Origin: Delphinapterus leucas
Lineage: Eukaryota > Chordata > Mammalia > Artiodactyla > Monodontidae
DNA: 64,000 nt
Direction: 5' to 3'
Assembly: GCF_002288925.2 (NCBI RefSeq)
Contig: NW_022098076.1
Span: 81,841,423-81,905,422 of the forward strand
Part shown: positions 52,776 to 63,166 of the stretch, piece after piece
How the letters are laid out: each line of letters begins with the position of its first letter
Position numbering within the stretch: the first letter of the stretch is position 1
Translations under genes and position numbers: made by a program
The notes under the pieces: model-generated
What the model was told of the DNA's origin: nothing
Databases searched by the model: none
The model's input: only the letters and a program-made list of their open reading frames with translations

Positions 52776-54491
52776 CTGATGTCAGATGTGAACTACTCCA
52801 CATTTTAGTAATAATCTGAATTAGAAGAACTCAGACTTTAAGAATAGCTAATTTTTTCTTTAAAAATTCTTGTATTAAACTATTTAAAATTCTGAGTAAT
52901 TCTAGATTCTGCTAAAAATATTCAGAACTGGTTTAGCAGGAGAACTAACATTACTCACAAAATCATAAACCCAGTTCATTGTTTCATTATAAGGAAAAAC
53001 GTGCACATGAAGTTCATCAGTTCTCTTCTGTCAACATTTCTCACTTTCCTTGTACTTTCTCATGATTACTTAGGAAAAAAAACTTCAAAGATATAAAATC
53101 CCTTTAATGAGCATCAAAACATTTAATTCTCCTGAGTATATCCTACATTTATTTACATAAACCCTGAAGACTCTTCACATTGATATTAATATTTGTTATT
53201 ACAACTTCAGAGTTCTGCATAAGGTGTATTTCCTTCTTCTAAATTTTAAGAATTCAGAAAGGTCCTCAAGTTCTCTGGGTCGCTTTCTTATTCAACTAGG
53301 ACAATTATATTAATAAGTCTTCCCTCTAAAGTGCAAACTACACTTTAGAAAAAGCATGCTTCATGAAGTGAATACAAACCCTCTTTTCCCTCCTTGCATG
53401 ATATACTGTGTTTGTGATTCTAAGAAAGGAAACCCAAGTTCTTTCTCTAGTTTTACTGTTTTAAAATCTTCTTTTCCATTGCTAGTTTGTCTGTCTTGAC
53501 ATGTACCTGTTACTGTAGCGACATGAGCAAGTATGTCCAGCTCCTCTGTTCCAACAGTACACTTTAATTGCTTGCCATTGGCTATCTGAATCAGATATGA
53601 CATCCAAAGTTATACCCCATATACTAAACACTGCAAGGGTATGACTCAACGTAATGCTAAAAAAGAATAAGTTTCTAAACAGACTACGTTTGCTGTCCCT
53701 AAGAGTAAAGCAACTCAGGGTGGTGACTGCTCATTCTTTTGGGATTCCATGGCTAAGAAATGGAGAACCAACCGTCCAATTTGTTTTCTCTTATTTCCCT
53801 TTGATTGGCAAGGCAATTCCTGCACAAGAGAGTTTGTCAAGTGCTTTGGAAGCTTGTGGATAAAAGATGCTGTAAACACACAGAACGTTGTTGGTATGTT
53901 ACTATGGAGCATTACGTGGAACCATTGTCACTGCGTGGGGGGCAGGTGGATGGCACAGCCCTTCCTGAGGAGGGGAAGAGCGGGAGAGGACAGTCCCCCT
54001 CATCGTTGGGCTGGCCATCTTTTAGGCTGGGTGATTTTTCAACCGCAGCGAAACCCCACGTGAAAAGTTACACACACACCCCAAACAAGAAGGACTTGGA
54101 CAGTCCCCATGCCTGCAGGGCTGGGAGTCCCGGGAACCGAGCGGGAGCGGAGTACTAGGGGTTGGGCCTACACCCCAGGAGCGTGGGGAGAAACTGGGAC
54201 CGGCGAAGGGGCCCCAGCCGCAGCCGACGCCCGCAGGGCGACCGGAGGCGCAGCTCCGGGGCGGGGGAGCGGCGCCAGACTCGGGCGACGGGCGCGGGGA
54301 ACGGCCCGGGAGGGCGGCCGCGCCGGGGCCCCGCGCCGCCCAGTTGCCGGGAAGGCTAGCGCCCCGCGGCCGGCGGCGTGGGGGAGGGGAGGCCGGGCCT
54401 GCGGCCTATTGGGGGAGTTCAGCCCGGGCCTCGCGTGCGGCTCTTGGCCGGGCCCCCAACCCGGGGTCCCAGGCTCCGAGAAGAGACTCAC

Positions 54492-54557
54492 CGGAAAGGC
54501 CCGGATCCGCATCTTGGTGTCCTTCCGGCTGCCCGTGCCTTTGCTCAGATTCGACAT
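54492..54557 (-). CDS. CUL3: CUL3 coding exon 1 (residues 1-22)
   Basis: Read on the minus strand from the ATG at 54557-54555, this exon encodes 22 residues beginning [13 protein letters not shown] and ending IRAFP, which I recognise as the start of mammalian cullin-3. It ends in CCG followed by a consensus donor GTGAGT (54491-54486). The start context is CACCATGT, with A at -3. Cullin-3 is the scaffold of CRL3 ubiquitin ligases: its N-terminus binds BTB proteins (KLHL family, KEAP1, SPOP) and its C-terminus binds RBX1. This exon is the N-terminal extension, known from CUL3-BTB structures to pack against the 3-box of BTB-BACK proteins. It joins exon 2 in phase 0. The longer open frame continuing past the donor is intron read-through, not coding. 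Confidence 0.97.
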
Positions 54558-54611
54558 GGTGCTCGTCCCCTCCCCGGCGGCGGCTTCGGGTCGCGCTCCG
54601 AGGCGCCGGTG

Positions 54612-54617
54612 TCACAT
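54612..54617 (-). promoter_or_regulatory. Start-stop uORF (ATGTGA) in CUL3 5' leader
   Basis: On the minus strand an ATG at 54617-54615 is followed at once by TGA at 54614-54612, giving a minimal start-stop uORF 54 nt before the CUL3 start codon. Its context is weak (T at -3). It lies in the leader if transcription starts above 54617, which the island position makes likely. Confidence 0.5.
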
Positions 54618-54814
54618 TTAAGGCGGGCGGGCAGGCGAGGGGCGACGCTGGGGGCGGCGGCGCGGCCCACGGGCTGGGCTGGGGAGCTGGCCGGACCCTG
54701 GGCGGCCGCGGCGGTGGCGGCGGCGGCTCGGGTTCCGGCGTCTCGGGCTTGGCTGGGGGGCTGCGCTGGCGCGGCGGCTCCACGGGATGCCCCTCACGCC
54801 CGGCTCGGCTCCCT

Positions 54815-54862
54815 TTATCGCGCTCCTCCGCGATGGCGGCGGCGGCGGCGACGGACAAACAT
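54815..54862 (-). promoter_or_regulatory. Arginine-rich uORF candidate
   Basis: A minus-strand ATG at 54862-54860 opens a 15-codon frame, MFVRRRRRRHRGGAR, closed by TAA at 54817-54815. The arginines come from the GGC tract read on the opposite strand. Whether it is in the CUL3 leader depends on the unmapped transcription start. Confidence 0.35.
54831..54840 (+). promoter_or_regulatory. YY1-like ATGGCGGC core
   Basis: The sequence CGATGGCGGC contains the YY1 core ATGGCGGC. In TATA-less CpG-island promoters this motif often sits close to the start site, which is weak evidence that CUL3 transcription begins near here. Confidence 0.35.
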
Positions 54863-54937
54863 CTCACTGCGCAGGCCGAACGTCCTCCTCCTCCTCCTTC
54901 TCCTCCTCCGCCTCAGCGAGACGAGATCCGGCCCAGA

Positions 54938-54961
54938 GGGTGGAGGGGGGAGGAGGGAGGG
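54938..54961 (+). other. G-quadruplex-type motif
   Basis: Four runs of three or more G with short loops (54938-54940, 54945-54950, 54955-54957, 54959-54961) fit the usual G4 pattern. The G-rich strand is the plus strand, the template for CUL3. It begins a purine-rich stretch running to about 55190. Confidence 0.5.
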
Positions 54962-55048
54962 AAGAGAGCCGGAGAGTGGAGAGATTGGGAGGAGGGGGGT
55001 GGGAGGACGACAAGGGGAAGCGGGCGGCCGCTGCGGGGGACGCTCAGA

Positions 55049-55058
55049 TCTCGCGAGA
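55049..55058. promoter_or_regulatory. TCTCGCGAGA palindrome (BANP/Kaiso-type motif)
   Basis: A perfect 10-bp palindrome TCTCGCGAGA lies about 490 bp upstream of the CUL3 start codon in the CpG island. This motif is known to be enriched in CpG-island promoters and bound by BANP when unmethylated, with ZBTB33 (Kaiso) also reported. Occupancy here is inferred. Confidence 0.6.
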
Positions 55059-55268
55059 AGAGGGCGAGTGCTCTGTCCTGGGTTGGGCGGGGCGAGGCCT
55101 GGGAGCGGGAGGGGGCAACGGGAGGAGAGGAGGGGAACCGGTAGTTGGGGAGGTGGGGGGGACCAGAGGGGCGGGGAGGTAGGAAAGGGGCGGGACTGAG
55201 GCGGGAGGTGTAAGCTGACTTTTTGAAAGGGGATCGTTGGAGACCGGATCCTGGGCGAGGTGGCTGCT

Positions 55269-55320
55269 GATTGGTGGACCGCGGCGCGGTCCCTGTTCAC
55301 GTGGACGGAGTGGGCGGGGG
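55269..55320 (-). promoter_or_regulatory. CCAAT box, E-box and GC-box cluster
   Basis: Within about 50 bp there is an inverted CCAAT (ATTGG at 55270-55274, so CCAAT on the CUL3 sense strand), a CACGTG E-box at 55298-55303, and GGGCGGGGG near 55312-55320. The cluster is at the upstream edge of the CpG island, about 710-760 bp from the CUL3 ATG. These are motif matches only. Confidence 0.4.
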
Positions 55321-56714
55321 AAGTTCGGAGAGCCGGAGCAGTAGGACTGTAGTAGGCTGGATCCGGCTCCGCCGGGCTGGGCTGGCTGGGGTGGGCTGAG
55401 CTAGGGCGGGAGGCGAGTAGACTGGGGTGGAGCGTGGGGTGCTAGGTGGATAACCACGTCCTAGAACTGGTTCCTGTGTTTTTCTAGGGCATGTGGACTA
55501 GGGATGGGTACTTGACCAGATGCCAGAAAGTTGAAAGAAGAGTTTGTGCAGGAGTTACCTGCAGTGTCAGAAATTCGGTTCCTGTATGCCTAACAAAGTA
55601 TTCAGATCGGATGTGCACACCCCAGCTGTCAGGATTGAGGGGTGGAAATCCACAAAATTTCCTTAAACAGCATAAGCTCTAGATTCACTGATATTTTCTG
55701 AGGGACCCAGAACTTATTAGTGTTAAGATCTCTTTTTCGTTGCCATTGAGACAACTCCCTTAACGCAGTGCAGTATTTTGGTAAATGGTGTTAAGTAGAA
55801 GATAGGATGATTAGAAACCTATCCTTAACCTGCCAAATCATTTTTACCATTACAAGAGTATGATAGACTTTGAAAGCCAAAATTTTTGTCTTTGATTCCA
55901 GTTTGCGGATAACTTGGGAAAAAAAATTTTTGGCATTGTGATCAAAAAGTCTAGTTTTGCTTTTCATTTATTATGGATTATACTTACTAATTTATCTCTT
56001 TGCCCAATTGATGTTATATTTGGATTTCTGACTGCAGAGGAATATGTGAGTTCCCACTAAAGTTTGTGATCTCATTTTAAATAAGACCCTACATTTGAAA
56101 GCTAGGGTAGTAATACTTTTTAAATTTATTTTTTAAAGCCTTTTAAAAAAAATTTGGAGTGTAATACTTTTGTAGCATTTGGAAACTGGGTATTTTATAC
56201 TTTTTTTTTTAAATAAGTGGACTGAAATATACCTTTTGATTTGTTCGCTATAAGGTTGAATTTTCCCTAAATTAGCTTAATCCTGATAGCTAGATTTACC
56301 AGTGTTGTGCTTTCACCCCCTACTTGGTTGAAATGCCCCATTAGAAACATCATATTTTCTTGTTTTGTTTTCTGGTATTTGCTAATAGAACAGAGCTTAA
56401 GAAACAAGGATGTTGCTTGAAGCAGTATCTGTGTAAATACTGAAGCTAAAAATAGGTCAAGAATTTTGTTGATAAGGTAAGATTGGGAGGATTCTGATTT
56501 AAATATAAAATACTATGAGTCTTGGATAGTTTATAATCTGTATGCTGACTGAAACTCCATTTCTATAATCATTAGACTATATTAACAACCAATGTTTTTT
56601 TATTGGTTGTAGTGTCACATGGCTCAGTTTCTTTGTAATTTAAGAATATATGGGGCCATCTCTACCATTTTACTGGCTGTATTTTCTGTCTTTTGGGGCA
56701 AGGACTGGACTGTT

Positions 56715-56860
56715 TGTGTCTAGAGTTCCTCATCTGTAAGATGGGGATAAAAATAATATTTTCTCCTTGGGCTACTATGAAATTTAGATGATTAACACCA
56801 TTTTTAAAAGGCCTGAGAGCAGTACTCAGCACCGACTCAAAACTTGTTGGCTGTTATTAT
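56715..56860 (+). mobile_element. MIR 3' fragment
   Basis: GTTCCTCATCTGTAAGATGGGGATAA, CTTGGGCTACTATGAAATTTAG and AGCAGTACTCAGCACCGACTC resemble the 3' half of MIR. Confidence 0.6.
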
Positions 56861-57812
56861 CATGGGTAATTAAGGCCCAGGTTACACTATCGTCCTTTAT
56901 TCAATATGTAGGTTTCTTTAAAAATGCTGTATGCTTTTATAAAATGAATCTTATTTGGATTTCACAAACCAATAAAGTATTTTTCAAAAAGCTGGGGAAC
57001 CAATTTAGGGTTGACAACTTTATTTTGGCAAGTTTAAGAGCATTAAAAAGGAATAATTAACTGGAAGTAGAGACTAGTTTCATTATCTTTTTGTTGTTGT
57101 TAAGTATTTTAACCACAGAAATGGAGGAAGGTCAATTTGTGAATAGAGGACAGTTCTTTAGAACAATACACTGAGCTGATTTTTCTCCTTTCAGCGAGAA
57201 CCTGAGAAAACACCATGGGCCAGCATTTAGGAGTACCCTGCATTAAGTCATATTCCCATGTAATTGTGAAGCATATAATCACCTTTTAATTAATTTGTTT
57301 TGTGAACCCAGATTTTCATATTTTGGTTTTGCTTAAGCAAAATTTAGCTGCATTTAAAAGAATCACTTTCAACGGTCTTCCTTTAGGCTTTTAACCACAA
57401 AGACCCAGAAAAACTCTTCAAAATGAATTTGTCTACCACTGCCATAAAAAAAAATCTACTGCTCATTTACTTTTTCATTTAATTATTCATTTGTTTAAGA
57501 AACATTTATTTAATGGTTGCTATATGTCAGGCACTAAGGTGAATAAGACAGATGAGACCTGCAATCACAGAATATGTAGTTCTTCCCACCGCGCCCCCCC
57601 CAAAAAAAATTTGGAAACCACAGACCCAGGTTGAATTTGGCAATAACTTTTTATATACTGCAGTACAGAAATCAGAGCTTTTCCTTTCTAGGAAATCAGC
57701 ATCCTCAAAATGTCTATGAAATACTCTGTAAAGCAGCAGTAGACCATTCTTCTAGTCCCGTAGTATTCCCTGACTTGCAAATAGCAAATGAACTTTCAGG
57801 ATATTTCTTTTT

Positions 57813-57836
57813 CTGCCACCTGCCACCTGCCACCTG
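57813..57836 (+). repeat. CTGCCAC heptamer repeat
   Basis: CTGCCAC is repeated three times, followed by a partial fourth copy. Confidence 0.85.
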
Positions 57837-58824
57837 ATCTAGCAGAGAAAGCAGCGCTGGACTAGGAACTCACTAGATGTTACATGCCTGCCAGTTGGTA
57901 TTCCTACTTACGCCGACCGTGTCCTGACCCAGGAGAACAGTGGCCCCATTTCCATTTATTCGCATGGAGCACGTGCAGTCAGAGAAGCCAGGAGGCTGAG
58001 TGGACCAGCCTCTTTTCTACATCCCAGTTTAGAAATGGGCAGTACAGACTGTGAGAAGCCAGTGAAAGGCAAGAGCTTCTTCTTGGCCATGAATTTCTAG
58101 GTATCCAGGATACCAAGCCACATGAATTACTACATCGTACCTGGTGATCTGATTGTGCAGATATTGGTTATTAAAACTGCTGACAGCCTCCCAATTCATT
58201 TAGAAAAATCTGGTCAATGGCTTTGAACGACAAAGACTGTTAGGGAAAGATGCATGTTTTTGAAATTGGAAGAGGAAGATTTATAGGTATTATCACTTCC
58301 TTGAAAAGAAGGGCTAGATCTACTTTCTTCCTTGTCTCCACCAGGCAACTAGCAAGTATTGCAGGCCATTAAATTTGTACATATTTAGAGCAGTAGCATT
58401 CATATGTGCTTTATAAGATGACATATTATAGGAGTATTTGATTGAGAACATAACCACAGACAATTACATATATAAAAACTGTAGATCTTTTCTACTTTGT
58501 TCTTACTATTTTTTTATGTGTATGTCATCAAGACAAGAAGTTTATAAGCCCTATGAGCATATGTGACAAGTTACATCTTGAATTAAAGAAAATCTTAAAT
58601 GCCTATTGTATCATAAAAACCCATTTCAATTTTTATCACATTGTCATGCTAAACAAAAGCATCTCACTGGCAGCTCTGGAAACCTTCTAGTTGGCCTGGA
58701 CAGTGTTCTATTTACTCCACATTTATCCAATAAATTAATATTTTGGAAATAAAAATATCTGTATATACAACCAACAAACCTAACCTACCAGAATACATAT
58801 TCTCAATTAAAAATTATAGGCGTT

Positions 58825-59023
58825 GGGCTTCCCTGGTGGCGCAGTGGTTGAGAGTCCGCCTGCCGATGCGGGGGACATGGGTTCGTGCCCCGGTCCGGGA
58901 AAATCCCACATGCCACGGAGCGGCTGGGCCCATGAGCCATGGCCGCTGAGCCTGCGCGTCCGGAGCCTGTGCTCTGCAATGCGAGAGGCCACAACAGTGA
59001 GAGGCCCGCGTACCGCAAAGAAA
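58825..59023 (+). mobile_element. CHR-2-type SINE
   Basis: Begins GGGCTTCCCTGGTGGCGCAG, long internal form, ends TACCGCAAAG and a short A-tail. Duplications of 16 bp, AAAAATTATAGGCGTT and AAAAATTATAGGCATT, lie at 58809-58824 and 59024-59039. The single G/A difference is a CpG change. Confidence 0.95.
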
Positions 59024-59499
59024 AAAAATTATAGGCATTGCATTCATGTAATTTTATTTTGAAGAAAAATAATTTCCTCTTACTGATAACAGTAACTATA
59101 TCAAGAAACCTCTGGGGGACAATTATGAATATGTATTGCTTTCATTCGTGACAAGTAAAGCATATGTTGAAATTTATAACTCATCAGCTCTGTCTTTGTG
59201 AAGTAAGTTAATTTTGGAGATGAGATAAAGCATGGTTCCAGAGAGCTATAAAAGTAAATAGTCTAAATTTTATGCTAGATTTAGTAATTGTGTGAATTAT
59301 AAATACAACAGTCAAAAAATATAATAAAATAGTATTATCTTTAAACTTCTGCAATAAACTGTTTGTCTTTAGTTCACAGTAAACCTGTATTCTTTATTCT
59401 TACATCTTCAACTAGTAAAAATCAAAATCTGAATAAAGCAAAGGAATGGTGGTAGAGTTGAAGAATAACCTTTAAGAGACTAACAGATTAAAAAAAATT

Positions 59500-60020
59500 G
59501 TTGGGGCCAGTTTCTAGCCCCAAGTTGATATAATCAATTAATTCCTGGCAATAAATTGACTTGAAGTTATTGGTATCTGAATATTCTAGTTCTTGAGTGG
59601 CTGGTTATTGGGCAGAAGACCCATTGAATGGGTGGTTCTAAGAAAGGGACAACATGGCATCTTGTTAAGATGAAACCAGCATCTTTATACCTAACCCAGT
59701 TTGAAACCCTATAAAGACTTTTCATTTATAAGACCTTTAGATATGGTACTTCTCTGCTACTGGAATCCTTGTTGAGAAGTGCCTGTCTTTGCATGAACTT
59801 TCGTCTTTTGGGAAAAGTTACTTCAGATGCTTGGATTGGATTGTTAAGGCAGTCTCACATTATTTTATTAATTTTTACAGCTATGTTTGTCCTTGTTTTG
59901 GGGGTGGTGCTTCCTATTAGCATCCTGATTTCTCGTTTTAAAGGATTCACCCATTGGGTGTGGTCTTGGTGGGTAGTGGTGTCCATTCCTATCACAATAG
60001 CCAGAGGGACCTGATTCCCC
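59500..60020 (+). mobile_element. LTR-like segment, tentative
   Basis: Starts TGTTGGGGCCAGTTTCTAGC-like, carries a TATAAAGAC box near 59711 and then TCTCTGCTACTGGAATCC and GAGAAGTGCCTGTCTTTGC, an arrangement typical of retroviral LTR promoter and R regions. An 81-codon frame (59769-60014) with a hydrophobic segment LLIFTAMFVLVLGVVLPISI follows. No primer-binding site or gag/pol similarity was seen and no 3' partner LTR was found. Confidence 0.25.
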
Positions 60021-60334
60021 CATCTCCACTCCCCAGCTCAGCCTGGGGATGTATGATGTAGACTCAGGCAAACAGACCTTCTCCTCGACACTCTTGAGTA
60101 GGTGGCTGAAGGACACAGGGACAGTTGGTGGGCATGGGGGCAGTGGCAGTGGGTGGCCTAAGCTCCTCCCACTGAATGACTTTAGCTGTCATTCCTGCTC
60201 TTCACCTTTCCAGAGGTCCCTGGGTTCCTGCTTGTTCTCCAACCCTGGTCCTCCCATCTTCCTTCGTGTGCTTCCTAAAATGCCTTCCCTAAATTCCATT
60301 TTTGCTTAAGATGGTCAAAGTTTGTTTCCGCTGT

Positions 60335-60830
60335 GTATCAGAGAGGGTCCTGGCAGGAAACAGTTGGCTCACTCAAACAGGGAAATTGAGGGGACTTTAA
60401 TTCAGGGACTATTTACAGAAGTGTGGGTAGAGTTAGGGAGTGACCAAGGGATGATGAAGACTAGCAACAGCAGGGAGCCTTATACCACTTCTAGGCTGGA
60501 AGGGCTATGAGGTGAAGTGCCACCAGAACCTGGAGAGAGAATTCTCTCTGTAGCTGTGGAACAGGGCTGCCTGACAAGCTGAGACCTTAGGAGAGGACCC
60601 AAGCTCCTGGCTCAATAGGGAGGCAGCCAGGGGACAAAATACCCCAGCCTCACTCTTCTCCTTCCCTCGGACTTCTGGCTGGTGCCTCCCATTGGATGAA
60701 GCTACCTGGAAGCGAGAAGGCAAGGAAGCCCATTGGTGGAGCCCATAAGGGTCAGCCTTTCGGAACACAGAGCAGAATGGAGAAGTGTAGAGAATAGATC
60801 TGGAGAAGGAACAGGGAATATCTGTGTAGA
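60335..60830 (+). mobile_element. Ancient dispersed repeat, family unnamed
   Basis: GAGAGGGTCCTGGCAGGAAACAG, GGGACTATTTACAGAAGTGTGG, CAGGGCTGCCTGACAAGCTG, CTGGTGCCTCCCATTGG and GGTCAGCCTTTCGGAACACAGAGCAG match a repeat common in mammalian genomes whose name I cannot give. The 124-codon minus-strand frame inside is a by-product. Confidence 0.5.
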
Positions 60831-61179
60831 GTGCTTGAGAATGAGACTTGACTGATAAAACTAAAATATACATATACATTCATTTTTTAAAGCCCCCTCA
60901 TATAGTTGTAAAGTCTGTGCACTGTAAGGAGGTGCCTTGCTGAGAAGGTCAATAGAGGCTGATATCCAAGGCAGGTACCCTTGCAAGGGCTGTAATTACC
61001 TGAAGGATGGAGCATGTGTTTCCTTGATCAGAGACGCCAACTGCCCTCTAAACTGTGCAGCTAGGGGGCTGGACTTCACTGGGTGGTGGGCAGGGCCCTT
61101 TGGTCTTTTCTAATTTGCATTAAAACTATCATATAGACCAGCAGTGGCTGTGCGTCGCCCATGCACTAATATTTTAAGC

Positions 61180-61395
61180 TCTGAAATAATATAGCATCTA
61201 GTTAAGCATGCCACCTCTGGAATCAGACTACCTGGATTCTCATCTGAGTTCTGCAGTGTATCAAAAAATGTGCCATTTACTCTCATCAGTGAAATTAGGT
61301 TAATAATAATGCCGACTTCACAAGGCTAGTGTGAGGATTAGATGAAACAGTAGAGATAAAGCATTTAGCACAACACCTGGCATGCAGTTTGAACT
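61180..61395 (+). mobile_element. MIR
   Basis: CTCTGGAATCAGACTACCTGG, AATAATAATGCCGACTTCAC, GTGTGAGGATTAGATGAAAC and CAACACCTGGCATGCAGTTT match MIR. Confidence 0.75.
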
Positions 61396-61429
61396 CCAAG
61401 AACATGAACAATTGTTTTATGGCTAATTT

Positions 61430-61600
61430 CCAATACTGTTTTTTGACTTCCATTCCTGCAGCCACCACAACATCCTGTGGGGTTAATCTCTTCCCCAATG
61501 CCCAGTCCCATCACCTCTTACACAGTGGCCTCCCTGTCATCTGTATCTGATACCTATACGTCCATCATCCTCTCGATCACATCACTTTCCAGTCAGCATT
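61430..61600 (+). mobile_element. Possible L2 fragment
   Basis: Pyrimidine-rich text with AGTGGCCTCCCTGTCATC and CACATCACTTTCCAGTC resembles degraded L2; weak. Confidence 0.3.
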
Positions 61601-62177
61601 CATTTTCCCTGCAACATTCGCTTCTCTAGGCTTACATCCTAGCCATCTGCTATCTGTGGAGGATGCTCCCAAGTTATCTATCCTTCCAGTGAGACTCAGG
61701 AGCATCAAGCCTCCTAAAAAAGACTGAAAAAGAAGAAACAGTGGTGGGAACTCTGCTTTGATTTTCAAGCCGCATCAAAATCTTCAACAGCCTTTAAATT
61801 GTCAGGATATCCTCTCTGTAGTTTAAGATTTGGTTGTACCACAATTCTAGGATTAAAACTTTAAATCTATTATGCTTGCTTTAAGGTTCCACAATGGACT
61901 TTAGAAAATAAGCATGCAAAGCAATGTAACCCGACTGTCCCTTCTCATGATCTGTTTTAGGCTGTGTTCTTTCTTTCCAAAACATACGAAGTATAAACTT
62001 TGGATATGTAAATTACATGTGGTGCAATTCATTATCATTTGCACTTCTGCTTTCCTCTCCCCACTGCCATGTCACCTTTATCATGCACAAGAGGGCAGCA
62101 AGGCTGGACCTTACATCATTACAACAACTGAAAACTTAGGAGTCTCATGTCAGTGTTAAGTACATGGCAAATTAAAT

Positions 62178-62217
62178 TCATCCTTAAGATTTTTTTTTCA
62201 TCCTTAAGATTTTGATT
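62178..62217 (+). repeat. 20-bp tandem duplication
   Basis: TCATCCTTAAGATTTT occurs twice in direct succession with slightly different T runs. Confidence 0.85.
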
Positions 62218-62624
62218 GAAAGTATGATGCTATATCATCTAAAGTATTTTTTTAATCTATTGATTAAGGAGGCAGGTCTTTCCATAATTGTGTCCAGACT
62301 TTTAGGAGTAAAAGAAATGGTCCACGTGGCTCTAGTTTGATCGACTCATTCACCATCAGTTTTTGGTGAATTTACACATCTACCATCTAATGTTATACTA
62401 ACCAGTGTGGTAACAAGTGACCATGGGTAGGGATGGAGAAGGATTACAAACGAATTGATTATAAGCGATATCACTTTTAAAAACAAGCCAGCAGACTCTC
62501 CTTTACATAAATACCTGGCATATGGTCTGAGCTCAAAGAATATTAGCAGTTATCAAATGGTTATATCAAAGCAATAGAACAATTAAGGTCGTCCATAAAA
62601 ATAGTATTTTTATGAATCAGCTAA

Positions 62625-62985
62625 ATTAAGTTTTGTTGCAAGTAACAGAAAACCGAACTCAAATTGGCACACGCAACAATCAAATCTATTATCTTACATA
62701 ATAAGTCCAAAGTTAGTGTGGTCTCCAGACATGGTACATCAAGGCTCCAGCCCAGCTTTGTGACAGTCTTCCTGGCCCTGGCCTTGGGCTGATGGCAAGG
62801 TGGCTACAGACACTATAGGTATCACTTGCAGACACAACAAAGTCCAGACTAAAGGAAGGAGAGAGAATGTCTCTTTCTTACGGCTCTATGTAATCAGCTA
62901 GGAAGCTGTTCCCAGAAGCAGGAGACTGTTGTGGCTTATTGGCCAAGACTAGGTTATGTGTCTATTTTAACCCACTCAGTAGTAA
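62625..62985 (+). mobile_element. Ancient dispersed repeat, family unnamed
   Basis: GTTGCAAGTAACAGAAAACC, GAACTCAAATTGGCACACGC, and later GCTTATTGGCCAAGACTAGG match a known mammalian repeat framework. Family not assigned. Confidence 0.4.
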
Positions 62986-63112
62986 GGGGAGTGACCATAG
63001 TTTATGCTATCATTGGGGTAGAATAGATTTTGGGAGTCAACAGTTAGTACAGAGCACATTTATTTATCTCTGAAGAGATTTTACGTGGAGATTAAGTTTG
63101 AGGGAAAGGGAA

Positions 63113-63147
<35 letters not shown>

Positions 63148-63166
63148 TGTGTGTGTATGTGTGTGA
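63113..63166 (+). repeat. (TG)n microsatellite with two A interruptions
   Basis: Long TG tract broken by two TATG units. Confidence 0.95.

Larger units (their letters stand above)
54110..55420 (-). promoter_or_regulatory. CUL3: CpG island, CUL3 promoter, 5'UTR and first exon
   Basis: Base composition changes abruptly from AT-rich to strongly GC-rich with dense CpG, then back after about 55.45 kb. The island covers exon 1, the 5' end of intron 1 and several hundred bases upstream. It includes GGC-repeat tracts (about 54709-54730 and 54834-54850), a CTC/CTT tract (54884-54915) and GC boxes such as GGGCGGGG near 55310-55320. There is no TATA box at a plausible position, as expected for a housekeeping CpG-island promoter. 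The transcription start is not visible from sequence; I infer roughly 54.8-55.1 kb. Confidence 0.9.

Noticed and set aside
53361..53603. 80-codon minus-strand frame, sense to CUL3, near exon 1
   Set aside because: Considered as an alternative CUL3 exon, but I saw no convincing flanking splice sites and no similarity to cullins.
54344..55199. Several overlapping long open frames (131-273 codons) on both strands in the CpG island
   Set aside because: High GC content removes stop codons. The translations are low-complexity Gly/Arg/Pro/Ser, and only the 22-codon CUL3 exon matches a known protein.
59769..60014. 81-codon frame with a hydrophobic segment as a small membrane protein gene
   Set aside because: No conserved family, located in repeat-like sequence, and no splice or promoter evidence; kept only as part of the LTR-like finding.
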